A stretch of 64,000 nt of DNA from Flammeovirgaceae bacterium UBA5008 (GTDB taxonomy: Bacteria; Bacteroidota; Bacteroidia; Cytophagales; Cyclobacteriaceae). A model generated the notes under the pieces. The model searched no databases and was not told the origin of the DNA. It was given only the letters and a program-made list of their open reading frames with translations. This document shows positions 7,435-15,707 of this stretch, piece after piece; the first letter of the stretch is position 1; every line of letters begins with the position of its first letter. The DNA is taken from contig DGYK01000053.1 in the NCBI GenBank assembly GCA_002398365.1, positions 4,785-68,784 on the forward strand, in the 5' to 3' direction. Position numbers and translations under genes: made by a program.

Positions 7435-8934
7435 ATGTCAACGAAACGACCTACTTTCAAATCGCACTATGACAATTTCATAGGCGGCAAATTTGTGGCT
7501 CCTGTCAAAGCCGAATACTTTGAAAACAGCAGCCCCATTGATGGAAAAGTTTTTACCAAGGCGGCACGCTCGGGCAAAGAGGATATTGAGTTAGCACTCG
7601 ATGCGGCTCATGCAGCTTTTCCGGCATGGAGTAAAACTTCCGCTGCGTACCGATCCAACCTACTCAACCAAATTGCCGATATCATTCAAGCCAATTTGCA
7701 AGACTTAGCCGTAGTGGAAACAATTGATAACGGCAAACCGATCCGCGAAACAGTGAATGTGGATTTGCCGCTGGTGATTGATCACTTCCGCTACTTCGCG
7801 GGTGTGATTCGTGCCGAAGAGGGCAGCATCTCTGAACATGACGAAACCACCGTCAGCATTTGTTTGCACGAGCCGTTGGGTGTGGTGGGGCAAATCATCC
7901 CTTGGAATTTTCCGCTGCTGATGGCTACGTGGAAACTCGCTCCGGCCTTGGCAGCCGGTTGCTGTGTGGTGATGAAGCCTGCGGAGCAAACACCAACTTC
8001 CATTATGTTTTTAATGGAGTTGTTGAAAGATGTAGTTCCTGCCGGAGTAATTAACGTGGTGACCGGTTTTGGACCGGAAGCCGGAAAACCATTGGCACAA
8101 TCGCCACGCGTTGCGAAGGTATCGTTTACAGGTGAAACAACTACCGGCCGATTGATCATGCAATATGCTTCCGAAAATTTAGTGCCGGTTACGATGGAAC
8201 TCGGTGGCAAGTCGCCCAACATTTTCTTCCCTTCCGTGGCCGATCACGATGATGACTTTTTTGACAAAGCTGTGGAAGGTGCCGTGCTCTTTGCTGTGAA
8301 CCAAGGAGAAGTGTGTACGTGTCCTTCACGCATTCTTGTGCACGAAAGCATTTACGATAAGTTTATGAACAAAGTCATTGCGCGTACCAAAGCCATTAAG
8401 ATGGGCAATCCGCTGGACAGCTCCACCATGATGGGCGCACAAGCCAGCAACGATCAATACGAAAAAATTCAATCGTATCTGAAGTTAGGAAAAGAAGAAG
8501 GTGCTGAAGTATTGTGTGGTGGCGATGTGCAAAAACTGGATGGCGAACTGGCGGGTGGTTATTACATTCAGCCTACGTTATTCAAAGGTCACAACAAGAT
8601 GCGCATCTTCCAGGAAGAAATTTTTGGTCCGGTGGTGTGTGTCACAACTTTCAAGACAACCGAAGAAGCCATTGCTATTGCGAATGATACTTTGTACGGA
8701 TTGGGTGCCGGTGTGTGGACACGCGATGCGCATGAACTGTACCAAGTACCGCGTGCGATTCAGGCAGGCCGTGTGTGGGTGAACTGCTATCATGCTTATC
8801 CGGCACATGCACCGTTTGGTGGATACAAAAAGTCCGGCTTCGGCAGAGAAAATCACCACATGATGTTGGCGCACTATCGTCAGACAAAAAACATGTTGAT
8901 TTCCTACAGCAAGAATAAATTAGGCTTCTTTTAG
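7435..8934 (+). CDS. NAD(P)-dependent aldehyde dehydrogenase (ExaC/AldB-like)
   Basis: A full-length 499-residue class I/II aldehyde dehydrogenase, oxidising an aldehyde to the acid with NAD(P)+. The oxyanion Asn158 (PWNFP), cofactor-binding Lys181 (KPAE), general base Glu255 (ELGGKSP) and nucleophile Cys294 (GEVCTCPSR) are all present. The GEVCTCPSR form and the overall sequence fit the acetaldehyde/AldB-ExaC branch, which is often linked to ethanol or short-chain aldehyde oxidation. That substrate is inferred, not seen. A DUF779 gene follows after a strong hairpin, and a convergent AraC-type regulator sits beyond it, a neighbourhood seen for ExaC-type enzymes. The upstream region has no exact Bacteroidota promoter match. 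Confidence 0.95.
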   Translation: MSTKRPTFKSHYDNFIGGKFVAPVKAEYFENSSPIDGKVFTKAARSGKEDIELALDAAHAAFPAWSKTSAAYRSNLLNQIADIIQANLQDLAVVETIDNGKPIRETVNVDLPLVIDHFRYFAGVIRAEEGSISEHDETTVSICLHEPLGVVGQIIPWNFPLLMATWKLAPALAAGCCVVMKPAEQTPTSIMFLMELLKDVVPAGVINVVTGFGPEAGKPLAQSPRVAKVSFTGETTTGRLIMQYASENLVPVTMELGGKSPNIFFPSVADHDDDFFDKAVEGAVLFAVNQGEVCTCPSRILVHESIYDKFMNKVIARTKAIKMGNPLDSSTMMGAQASNDQYEKIQSYLKLGKEEGAEVLCGGDVQKLDGELAGGYYIQPTLFKGHNKMRIFQEEIFGPVVCVTTFKTTEEAIAIANDTLYGLGAGVWTRDAHELYQVPRAIQAGRVWVNCYHAYPAHAPFGGYKKSGFGRENHHMMLAHYRQTKNMLISYSKNKLGFF

Positions 8935-8939
8935 TCTGT

Positions 8940-8996
8940 TGTAATCTCAGGCGTCTGACGAGTCATGTAGATTTGTCTGACGCCTGATTACATTTT
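8940..8996 (+). terminator. hairpin between aldehyde dehydrogenase and DUF779 genes
   Basis: TGTAATC at 8940 pairs with GATTACA ending at 8992, and the stem continues through AGGCGTC/GACGCCT with a small bulge. TTTTACTTTTC follows. It may be a terminator or attenuator that lowers expression of the DUF779 gene relative to the enzyme. Confidence 0.65.
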
Positions 8997-9017
8997 ACTT
9001 TTCTAAATTTAAATTCG

Positions 9018-9392
9018 ATGACACCCCGCGTAACCATCAGTCCCGAAGCCATTGCCATTGTCAACGACTTGAAAGGTCGCTTTGGCGAATTGATGTTTCA
9101 TCAGAGTGGTGGCTGTTGCGATGGCTCGCAGCCCATGTGTTTTGAGAAAGGAGATTTTAAAGTGGGCGGCAGCGATGTTTGCATTGGCACGATTGAAGGT
9201 TGCGAATTTTGGATGAACAAAGATCAGTTTGAATATTGGAAGTACACGCAACTTCATATTCACGTGGCGAAGGGGAGGGGCTCTAGTTTTTCATTGGAGA
9301 TTCCGCTGGGAGTTCGCTTCCTCACGCAATCGCGATTGTTTACCGAAGCCGAGTTGGCGGACTTAGAACAGTTACGATTTTCAGAAAGCTGA
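9018..9392 (+). CDS. DUF779 domain protein, aldehyde dehydrogenase companion
   Basis: A 124-residue soluble protein that is one DUF779 domain. Its signature is FHQSGGCCDGSQPMC, with Cys33, Cys34 and Cys41, plus Cys55, Cys62, His28, His80 and His82 further on. The Cys/His pattern suggests metal or cofactor binding, but this is unproven. DUF779 genes are repeatedly found next to acetaldehyde-type aldehyde dehydrogenases, as here, so an accessory or maturation role is a fair inference. The last 12 bases overlap the 3' end of the convergent AraC-family gene. The ATG at 9018 is well placed after the preceding hairpin. Confidence 0.88.
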   Translation: MTPRVTISPEAIAIVNDLKGRFGELMFHQSGGCCDGSQPMCFEKGDFKVGGSDVCIGTIEGCEFWMNKDQFEYWKYTQLHIHVAKGRGSSFSLEIPLGVRFLTQSRLFTEAELADLEQLRFSES

Positions 9393-10322
9393 GTCGCTGT
9401 TTTTTAATAACAGTTGTTGGTATTGCTTAGGCGTGATGCCCTCGTAATGTTTAAACAAGCGTATAAAATAATTACTGTCTTCAAAGCCCGCTTCGTACGA
9501 CACATTTTTAATGTAGATGTCTTTGTTGCAAAGGTATTGCTTCGCTAGTTTTATTTTTTCCAGAATCACAAACTCCACCGGACTGATGCCCATTTCATTT
9601 TTGAACAAACGATAGAGCGAGGAAGTGCTCAAGCCAGCTTGGCGTGCAATCTGCTTCAATTCAATTTTGTTTTTAATATTATCACGAATCAAAGTCACTA
9701 CCTGATTTAAAAGCGGGTTGTTGATTTTGGTGTTTTTCTCGCGCACGCCTTTCAGCGTTTGAAGCTGCACAATCTTTACCAGCAATTCCTGTAAAGACAA
9801 ATCGGCCAGCGTGTCTTTAAAAATCGAAGTACTCTGGCAAATGGTGATAATCTTATTAATCAGATTGGCCATCTCCGCATTATTCTCAAAGTAGAAATTG
9901 GCTTCGTTTAGTTGCCAGAAGTTAGTGACGCCCTGCTGTGGGTATTTTTCGTTCAGAAATTGCAGTGTATCGGTAATCTTTTTGTTGTCGATGGCAAGCG
10001 CCAAGCATTGTGTGGGGTTATTAAAAGTAGCTTCGGGAAAGTCGATTTTCATTTCCACATTGGAAGGTACGATCACCGATTCTCCGGGCAGATAATCAAA
10101 CCCATCTTTATCGAACAGGTGCATTACCTTCTTGCCCTTGAGCATGCTCGTCACCACCAGGTCGTTGAATTTAAGCGGCACCAGTTCCGAAGCCTGATAA
10201 GTTTCAAATAGATTCAGTTCGCAGTTTTCCAAATTGTAGATCGTGCGATTCTCAACCAAAGTTTTTAGCAACTTTTCGTTGGTCAGATCAGGTCCGAGTG
10301 GAATGGCTTTGGAATGACTCAT
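9381..10322 (-). CDS. AraC family transcriptional regulator
   Basis: This 313-residue regulator has an N-terminal ligand domain of the AraC_N type (about 20-190, including the DYLPGESVIVPS cupin-like turn). The C-terminal double HTH starts near residue 208, with helices IELKQIARQAGLSTSSLYRLFKNEMG and the AraC signature region KNVSYEAGFEDSNYFIRLFKHYEGITPKQY (both at roughly 220-300). It probably activates the neighbouring aldehyde dehydrogenase/DUF779 genes in response to a small molecule. It is transcribed towards them and ends within the DUF779 gene. Upstream, between it and ccoNO, lie two inverted repeats that could be its binding sites. Confidence 0.9.
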   Translation of the reverse strand: MSHSKAIPLGPDLTNEKLLKTLVENRTIYNLENCELNLFETYQASELVPLKFNDLVVTSMLKGKKVMHLFDKDGFDYLPGESVIVPSNVEMKIDFPEATFNNPTQCLALAIDNKKITDTLQFLNEKYPQQGVTNFWQLNEANFYFENNAEMANLINKIITICQSTSIFKDTLADLSLQELLVKIVQLQTLKGVREKNTKINNPLLNQVVTLIRDNIKNKIELKQIARQAGLSTSSLYRLFKNEMGISPVEFVILEKIKLAKQYLCNKDIYIKNVSYEAGFEDSNYFIRLFKHYEGITPKQYQQLLLKNSDSAF

Positions 10323-10346
10323 GATAGTTATAAGATCAATTTAAGT

Positions 10347-10409
10347 GCTACCGGTCAAATTCCCAAAAGGTTTATCTAAGCGGTAGCCGTCATGATCCAT
10401 TTACATGAC
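10347..10409. promoter_or_regulatory. two nested/adjacent inverted repeats between araC-type gene and ccoNO
   Basis: GCTACCG at 10347-10353 is mirrored by CGGTAGC at 10381-10387 (7-bp arms, 27-base spacer). Immediately beyond, GTCATG at 10389-10394 is mirrored by CATGAC at 10404-10409 (9-base spacer). Both lie in the 174-base divergent region shared by the AraC-type regulator and the cbb3 oxidase genes. They are candidate regulator sites; which protein binds is unknown. Confidence 0.45.
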
Positions 10410-10496
10410 AAAAATCATCTTTTCAGCTAATTGCCATCATAACCCACGCGATGGCCTCATTCTACTTTTATTACCGTAATCAGACCAACCAACTCT

Positions 10497-12635
10497 ATGG
10501 AACTACAAAAAATTCAATACGACAACAAGGTTGTCAAGGCCTTTATGATCGCCACTGTCATCTTTGGCATTGTGGGCATGACGGTCGGCTTGCTGGCTTC
10601 CATCCAGCTCTTTTACCCGATTTTCAATTTTGATCTGCAGTACACTTCCTTCGGACGCATTCGTCCGCTGCACACCAATGCGGTGATTTTTGCATTTGTG
10701 GGCAACGCCATGTTTGCAGGAGTGTATTATTCGATGCAGCGCTTGTTGAAAACACGCATGTTCAACGACACGCTCAGCTGGGTGCACTTCTGGGGCTGGC
10801 AGCTTATCATCTTAGCGGCCGCCATCACGTTGCCACTCGGTATCACTACCTCCAAAGAATATGCGGAGTTAGAATGGCCCATCGACATTGCCATTGCGGT
10901 GGTGTGGGTTGTGTTTGGCTGGAACATGATTGGTACCATTATTAAGCGGAGAGAAAAGCACATGTATGTGGCTATCTGGTTTTACATCGCCACCTTCATT
11001 ACGGTTGCGGTGTTGCACATTGTCAACTCGTTTGAAATGCCCGTTACTTTTTTCAAAAGCTACTCGTGGTATGCAGGTGTGCAGGATGCGCTGGTGCAAT
11101 GGTGGTATGGTCACAATGCGGTGGCGTTTTTCCTTACTACTCCCTTCTTAGGTTTGATGTATTACTTCCTGCCCAAAGCGGCTAATCGTCCGGTGTATTC
11201 ATACCGCTTGTCGATTGTGCACTTCTGGTCGTTGATCTTTATTTATATCTGGGCAGGTCCTCACCACTTATTATATACTGCATTGCCCGGATGGGCCCAG
11301 TCACTCGGAGTGGTTTTCTCCATCATGCTCATCGCGCCAAGTTGGGGTGGCATGCTGAATGGTTTACTCACATTGCGAGGTGCATGGGACAAAGTGCGCG
11401 AAGAGCCCGTATTGAAATTTATGGTGGTAGCGGTGACGGCTTATGGTATGGCCACGCTGGAAGGACCTCTTCTTTCATTAAAAAATGTAAATGCCATTGC
11501 ACACTTTACCGATTGGATTGTAGCACACGTACACGTAGGTGGTTTGGGTTGGAATGGCTTCCTCATCTTCGGTATCTTCTATTGGCTGGTACCCAAAATG
11601 TGGTCGACTAAATTGTACTCTACTCAATTGGCGAATATTCACTTTTGGTTGGGAACATTGGGAATCATTTTCTATGCCCTTCCGATGTACACTGCAGGTG
11701 TCGTACAAAGTTTAATGTGGAAAGAGTTTACTCCGGACGGATTCCTGGCTTACAGCAATTTCCTGGAAACGACTACTAAAATTCTTCCGCTGTATATGCT
11801 GCGCTCATTTGGTGGTCTGTTGTATTTGGTGGGTGTATTCATTATGGCTTACAATTTGATCAAGACCGCTTACGCGGGATCGTTCATGGCCAATGAAGAA
11901 GTAGAAGTACCTCCGATGATCAAGGCTTCCAACGAAGGCGGTGGCTGGCACCATGCATTGGAAAGTAAGCCCGTATTATTTACAGCTTTAGCTCTTGTTG
12001 CCATTTTGATTGGCGGTTTGATTGAGTTGGTTCCTACTTTCTTAATCAAGTCCAACATACCAACGATCGCCACGGTAAAACCATACACACCACTGGAGTT
12101 ACACGGCCGTGATATTTACATTCGCGAAGGCTGTGTGGGTTGTCACTCACAAATGGTGCGCCCGTTCCGCAGCGAAGTGCAACGCTACGATCCGAAGGCA
12201 GGAGAATATTCCAAAGCAGGTGAATATGTATATGATCATCCATTCTTATGGGGAAGTAAACGCACCGGTCCTGATTTGCAACGTGTAGGAGCGAAGTATG
12301 CCGATAGCTGGCACTTCCGCCACATGTTGGCACCGACCGAGGTAAGTACCGGTTCCATCATGCCTGCCTATCCTTGGCTCTACGAGCAAGTGATTGACAA
12401 GTCGGCAACAGCCGGAAAGATTTCAGCGCTGCGGACGGTAGGCGTTCCTTATGAAGAAGGCTACGAATTGAAAGCCAATGAAGAACTGGAAGCTCAAGCC
12501 AATAAAATTGCGGCCAGTCTGAAAGCAGATGGATACGAAATTCAAAGCGAAGCAGAGATTGTTGCATTGATAGCTTACCTGCAGCGCTTGGGCACCGACA
12601 TCAAAGTGAAAAACGAAGTAGCAGAACAAAAATAG
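10497..12635 (+). CDS. ccoNO: cbb3-type cytochrome c oxidase, fused catalytic subunit CcoN and CcoO
   Basis: A 712-residue fusion of subunits I and II of the high-affinity haem-copper terminal oxidase, which reduces O2 to water and pumps protons. CcoN spans about 1-480 with twelve or so helices. Visible ligands include His59 (RPLHTNAV), His206 (WYGHNAVAF), His256-His257 (GPHHLLYT) and His345/His347 (AHVHVGG) for the haems and CuB. After a linker helix (about 492-515) the CcoO part carries the haem c motif CVGCH (546-550), the conserved SQMVRPFRSE segment, and a downstream Met (MPAYPWL) as likely axial ligand. N-O fusion is usual in Bacteroidota. It is followed by ccoQ (6 bases) and ccoP in one operon. 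Confidence 0.97.
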   Translation: MELQKIQYDNKVVKAFMIATVIFGIVGMTVGLLASIQLFYPIFNFDLQYTSFGRIRPLHTNAVIFAFVGNAMFAGVYYSMQRLLKTRMFNDTLSWVHFWGWQLIILAAAITLPLGITTSKEYAELEWPIDIAIAVVWVVFGWNMIGTIIKRREKHMYVAIWFYIATFITVAVLHIVNSFEMPVTFFKSYSWYAGVQDALVQWWYGHNAVAFFLTTPFLGLMYYFLPKAANRPVYSYRLSIVHFWSLIFIYIWAGPHHLLYTALPGWAQSLGVVFSIMLIAPSWGGMLNGLLTLRGAWDKVREEPVLKFMVVAVTAYGMATLEGPLLSLKNVNAIAHFTDWIVAHVHVGGLGWNGFLIFGIFYWLVPKMWSTKLYSTQLANIHFWLGTLGIIFYALPMYTAGVVQSLMWKEFTPDGFLAYSNFLETTTKILPLYMLRSFGGLLYLVGVFIMAYNLIKTAYAGSFMANEEVEVPPMIKASNEGGGWHHALESKPVLFTALALVAILIGGLIELVPTFLIKSNIPTIATVKPYTPLELHGRDIYIREGCVGCHSQMVRPFRSEVQRYDPKAGEYSKAGEYVYDHPFLWGSKRTGPDLQRVGAKYADSWHFRHMLAPTEVSTGSIMPAYPWLYEQVIDKSATAGKISALRTVGVPYEEGYELKANEELEAQANKIAASLKADGYEIQSEAEIVALIAYLQRLGTDIKVKNEVAEQK

Positions 12636-12641
12636 AAAGCC

Positions 12642-12842
12642 ATGTACAAGAATATTTTGCAAAACATCGACAATATCCAGGTGTGGCCTGTGATATCCTT
12701 TGTCATCTTCTTTCTCTTCTTCGCCTTACTACTATGGTGGGTCATCACAGTAGATAAAAAGTACGTGGACGAGATGGGGCAGAAGCCTCTCAGCGATGGC
12801 GCATCCAATAACTCAACCGACAACTTAACTCGCTTGTTATGA
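12642..12842 (+). CDS. ccoQ: CcoQ/FixQ-like small subunit of cbb3 oxidase
   Basis: A 66-residue protein with one membrane helix (about 15-38, rich in Phe, Leu and Trp), followed by VDKKYVDEMGQKPLSD. This layout is typical of CcoQ, the small subunit that stabilises the cbb3 complex. It sits between ccoNO and ccoP and overlaps the ccoP start by four bases (ATGA), which supports the call more than sequence alone. Confidence 0.85.
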   Translation: MYKNILQNIDNIQVWPVISFVIFFLFFALLLWWVITVDKKYVDEMGQKPLSDGASNNSTDNLTRLL

Positions 12843-13780
12843 AGAAGTTTTTTGTAACCCTCTCTCTCCTCGTCTTGACACTGCCTTTGGCATTTGGCCA
12901 AGATGCAGCCGCAGCTGCGCCAGCTACTTCGTTTCTCGATGATCCTTTGTTGCCATTCTATATGGTGGTGGGCTTCATCTTCATCATTGCTTTGCTGGTG
13001 CTCACGGTGGCAGCCTATATGTTGCGTGTGCTCAATATCATGGCTCGGCAAGCGGAAAAAGAGCGTGCCGAAAAATTGGGTATACCTTATGTAGAAGCCC
13101 CATCGATGTGGCAACGCCTCTGGGATCAATGGAACGCCTTGAAACCTTTGGAAAAAGAAGCGGATATTATGCTCGATCATAATTATGACGGCATTCGCGA
13201 ATTAGACAATCACCTGCCACCATGGTGGAAATGGTTATTTTATTTCACCATTGGCTTTGCCGCAGTTTATCTGATGGTGTTCGATGTGTTCAACACATTA
13301 CCCACACAATTGCAGGAGTACGATAATGAAGTCGCTTATGCGCAGCAACAAGCCTTAAAACGTCAGGCTTCAAATCCGGTAGCGGCCATTGATGAGAATA
13401 GTGTCGAAGCAACTACCGATGCACTGGCTTTGGCCGATGGTAAACAAACATTCCTCACAACGTGCGCATCGTGTCATCGCAAAGATGGTGGTGGTGATAT
13501 TGGTCCTAACCTCACCGATGAATACTGGTTGCATGGCGGCACCATTAAAGATGTGTTTAAAGTTGTGCGACATGGAGTAGCAGGTACCAATATGATTGCG
13601 TGGGAAGGCGTAATCAGTCCCGAAAAAATGAAGAACGTGGCAAGTTATGTGCTCACACTTCAAGGATCGAATCCGGCTAATCCGAAAAAGCCGCAAGGCG
13701 ATTTGTTCAAGCCAGAGAAGGAAAAATTGAATGCCGATACCGTGAAAATGGATACCGTGAAGACCCAAGCAGCTCTCTAG
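12839..13780 (+). CDS. ccoP: cbb3 oxidase cytochrome c subunit CcoP, single haem
   Basis: This 313-residue protein has a cleavable-looking N-terminal hydrophobic segment (1-20, ending AFGQ), a membrane helix at about 38-64, a conserved HNYDGIRELDNHLPPWWKW stretch before a second membrane helix (130-150), and one cytochrome c domain. That domain has CASCH at 209-213 and a likely axial Met252 in GTNMIAW. Proteobacterial CcoP has two haem c domains; only one is present here, as is usual in Bacteroidota. It passes electrons to CcoO. The C-terminal tail is Lys-rich and low complexity. A strong terminator follows immediately. Confidence 0.95.
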   Translation: MKKFFVTLSLLVLTLPLAFGQDAAAAAPATSFLDDPLLPFYMVVGFIFIIALLVLTVAAYMLRVLNIMARQAEKERAEKLGIPYVEAPSMWQRLWDQWNALKPLEKEADIMLDHNYDGIRELDNHLPPWWKWLFYFTIGFAAVYLMVFDVFNTLPTQLQEYDNEVAYAQQQALKRQASNPVAAIDENSVEATTDALALADGKQTFLTTCASCHRKDGGGDIGPNLTDEYWLHGGTIKDVFKVVRHGVAGTNMIAWEGVISPEKMKNVASYVLTLQGSNPANPKKPQGDLFKPEKEKLNADTVKMDTVKTQAAL

Positions 13781-13794
13781 TAAATATAGTTACC

Positions 13795-13825
13795 CGGAGC
13801 GCTCTGAAAAGAGCGCTCCGTTTTT
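13795..13825 (+). terminator. rho-independent terminator after ccoP
   Basis: A 10-bp perfect stem, CGGAGCGCTC (13795-13804) with GAGCGCTCCG (13811-13820), encloses a six-base loop and is followed by five T. It separates the structural genes ccoNOQP from the assembly genes ccoG and ccoH and should make the latter less abundant. Confidence 0.9.
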
Positions 13826-13842
13826 GAAGGTTCCCTAAGAAA

Positions 13843-15270
13843 ATGGCAAACGATTTTTATCACTTTGACGAAGAGTTCAGAAACTCCATCAGCACGGTAG
13901 ACGCGAGTGGCAAGCGCGTGTGGGTGTACGCGAAGAAACCCAGCGGAATTTTTCATAACAAACGCATTATCGTTTCGACCGTTTTGTTGTTGCTGTTTTT
14001 TACCGGGCCATTTATCAAGTGGCACGATCGCCCTTTTTTGTTGCTGAATATTTTTGAGCGCAAGTTTATTTTGTTTGGTCATGTTTTTTGGCCACAGGAT
14101 TTCTTTTTACTAGCCATCACCGCTATTACCTTTTTCGTTTTCATCATTTTGTTTACCGTGGCCTTCGGACGTGTGTGGTGTGGCTGGGCGTGCCCGCAAA
14201 CACTGTTTATGGAAATGGTGTTCCGTAAAGTAGAATACTGGATTGAAGGCGATGCTAACGAGCAACGCAGACTGAACAACTCTGCATGGACTTCGTCTAA
14301 AATTTTTAAGAAGTCAATCAAACATGTGATTTTTATTGTCATTGCTTTACTGATTGCGCACGTAGCCATGGCCTACCTCATTGGCATCGAACAGGTGAAA
14401 GAAATTATTTCGCAGCCGCCAACCGAGCATCTGAGTGGATTTATAGGACTACTCGTATTCACCGCGATATTTTACGGAGTGTTTTCTTGGTTTCGCGAGC
14501 AAGCGTGCATTGTGGTTTGCCCTTATGGCCGATTGCAAAGTGTGTTGTTGGTAAAAGATTCGATTGTAGTTGCCTACGATTGGCTGCGCGGTGAGAAGCG
14601 TGGCAAGTTGAAAAAGGATCAATCCAAAATTACAGAGAAGCAAGGTGATTGTATTGACTGTAAACTGTGCGTGCATGTGTGCCCTACCGGCATCGACATT
14701 CGCAATGGTACCCAATTGGAGTGCGTGAATTGCACGGCTTGTATTGATGCCTGTGATGATGTAATGACGAAAATAGAAAAGCCGAAAGGGTTGATTCGCT
14801 ATTCGTCTTACAATGCGATCAAAGACGGAAAGCAAAAATTACTGACACCGCGAACCATCGGTTATACTGTAGTGCTCACGGCCTTGCTGAGTTTATTGAG
14901 TTATTTCATCTTCACCCGAGCAGATATTGAAACGACCATTCTCAAGGCACCCGGAACACTCTATACAAAAACAGATGACGGTAAAATCACGAATTTGTAC
15001 ACGCTGGAGTTCATGAACAAAACATTCGAAGACATCAACCTCGATTTGAAAATAGAATCTCCTGCTACCGCAACACTCAAGAAAATCGGGGATGAAAAAA
15101 TTATCGTGCCCAAAGAAGGATTTTTAAAAAGTATTGTGATGGTGAAGTTGCCGGAAGAAGCGCTCACCAATCGCAAAACGATAATTGAAGTGGGAATTTA
15201 TAAAGCTGGAAAACGTATTGGCACAGCTAAAGCTAAATTTATTGGTCCGATTCAATCATTTAAGAAATAA
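13843..15270 (+). CDS. ccoG: CcoG, cbb3 oxidase assembly ferredoxin-like membrane protein
   Basis: A 475-residue polyferredoxin with several membrane helices (about 42-60, 85-107, 158-180, 198-216 and 338-356). Cysteine motifs are CGWACP (113-117), CIVVCP (222-226), and two 4Fe-4S motifs, CIDCKLCVHVCP (270-280) and CVNCTACIDAC (294-304). The last part is a periplasmic immunoglobulin-like domain (IG_FixG). CcoG acts in oxidase biogenesis and has been reported to reduce Cu(II) for CuB insertion. The gene starts 17 bases after the terminator that follows ccoP and continues into ccoH. Confidence 0.96.
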   Translation: MANDFYHFDEEFRNSISTVDASGKRVWVYAKKPSGIFHNKRIIVSTVLLLLFFTGPFIKWHDRPFLLLNIFERKFILFGHVFWPQDFFLLAITAITFFVFIILFTVAFGRVWCGWACPQTLFMEMVFRKVEYWIEGDANEQRRLNNSAWTSSKIFKKSIKHVIFIVIALLIAHVAMAYLIGIEQVKEIISQPPTEHLSGFIGLLVFTAIFYGVFSWFREQACIVVCPYGRLQSVLLVKDSIVVAYDWLRGEKRGKLKKDQSKITEKQGDCIDCKLCVHVCPTGIDIRNGTQLECVNCTACIDACDDVMTKIEKPKGLIRYSSYNAIKDGKQKLLTPRTIGYTVVLTALLSLLSYFIFTRADIETTILKAPGTLYTKTDDGKITNLYTLEFMNKTFEDINLDLKIESPATATLKKIGDEKIIVPKEGFLKSIVMVKLPEEALTNRKTIIEVGIYKAGKRIGTAKAKFIGPIQSFKK

Positions 15271-15293
15271 TTTCAAAACTAAATACGTGATGT

Positions 15294-15707
15294 ATGAAAT
15301 GGGTTATCTTTTCTTTTATCGGGTTTGCATTGTTTATCGGCACACTCGTTACCATTTGTGTTCGCCAGGATGTGAGTTTGGTATCCACAAACTACTATCA
15401 GGACGAATTGGTACATCAGGCGAAGATGACTAAACAACAAAATATGCTCGACTTAAAAAGCGAGCCGAGTTTAAGTCTTACTCTGGAGCACATTAGAATT
15501 TCGTATCCCGCATTGAATGCATTGGAGCATGGTGAGATTCGGTTAACACGACCTTCTGATTCGCGGCTGGATCAACGATTTACTTTAACCAAAGAATCGG
15601 AGCAGGATTTTATTTTGCCGAAATCAGAGAAAGGTCTTTATCGTGTTACGATGCAATGGAGTATGAATGGTAAAGATTATTACTATGAAAAATTGATGGT
15701 GTTATGA
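15294..15707 (+). CDS. ccoH: CcoH/FixH family cbb3 assembly protein
   Basis: A 137-residue protein with one N-terminal membrane helix (4-22), the FixH-type segment STNYYQDELVHQ, and a beta-rich periplasmic domain ending in a W-S-M-N-G-KDYYYE motif. FixH/CcoH proteins interact with the oxidase during assembly and are needed for stability. The gene follows ccoG by 23 bases and overlaps the next gene by four bases (ATGA). Confidence 0.9.
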   Translation: MKWVIFSFIGFALFIGTLVTICVRQDVSLVSTNYYQDELVHQAKMTKQQNMLDLKSEPSLSLTLEHIRISYPALNALEHGEIRLTRPSDSRLDQRFTLTKESEQDFILPKSEKGLYRVTMQWSMNGKDYYYEKLMVL

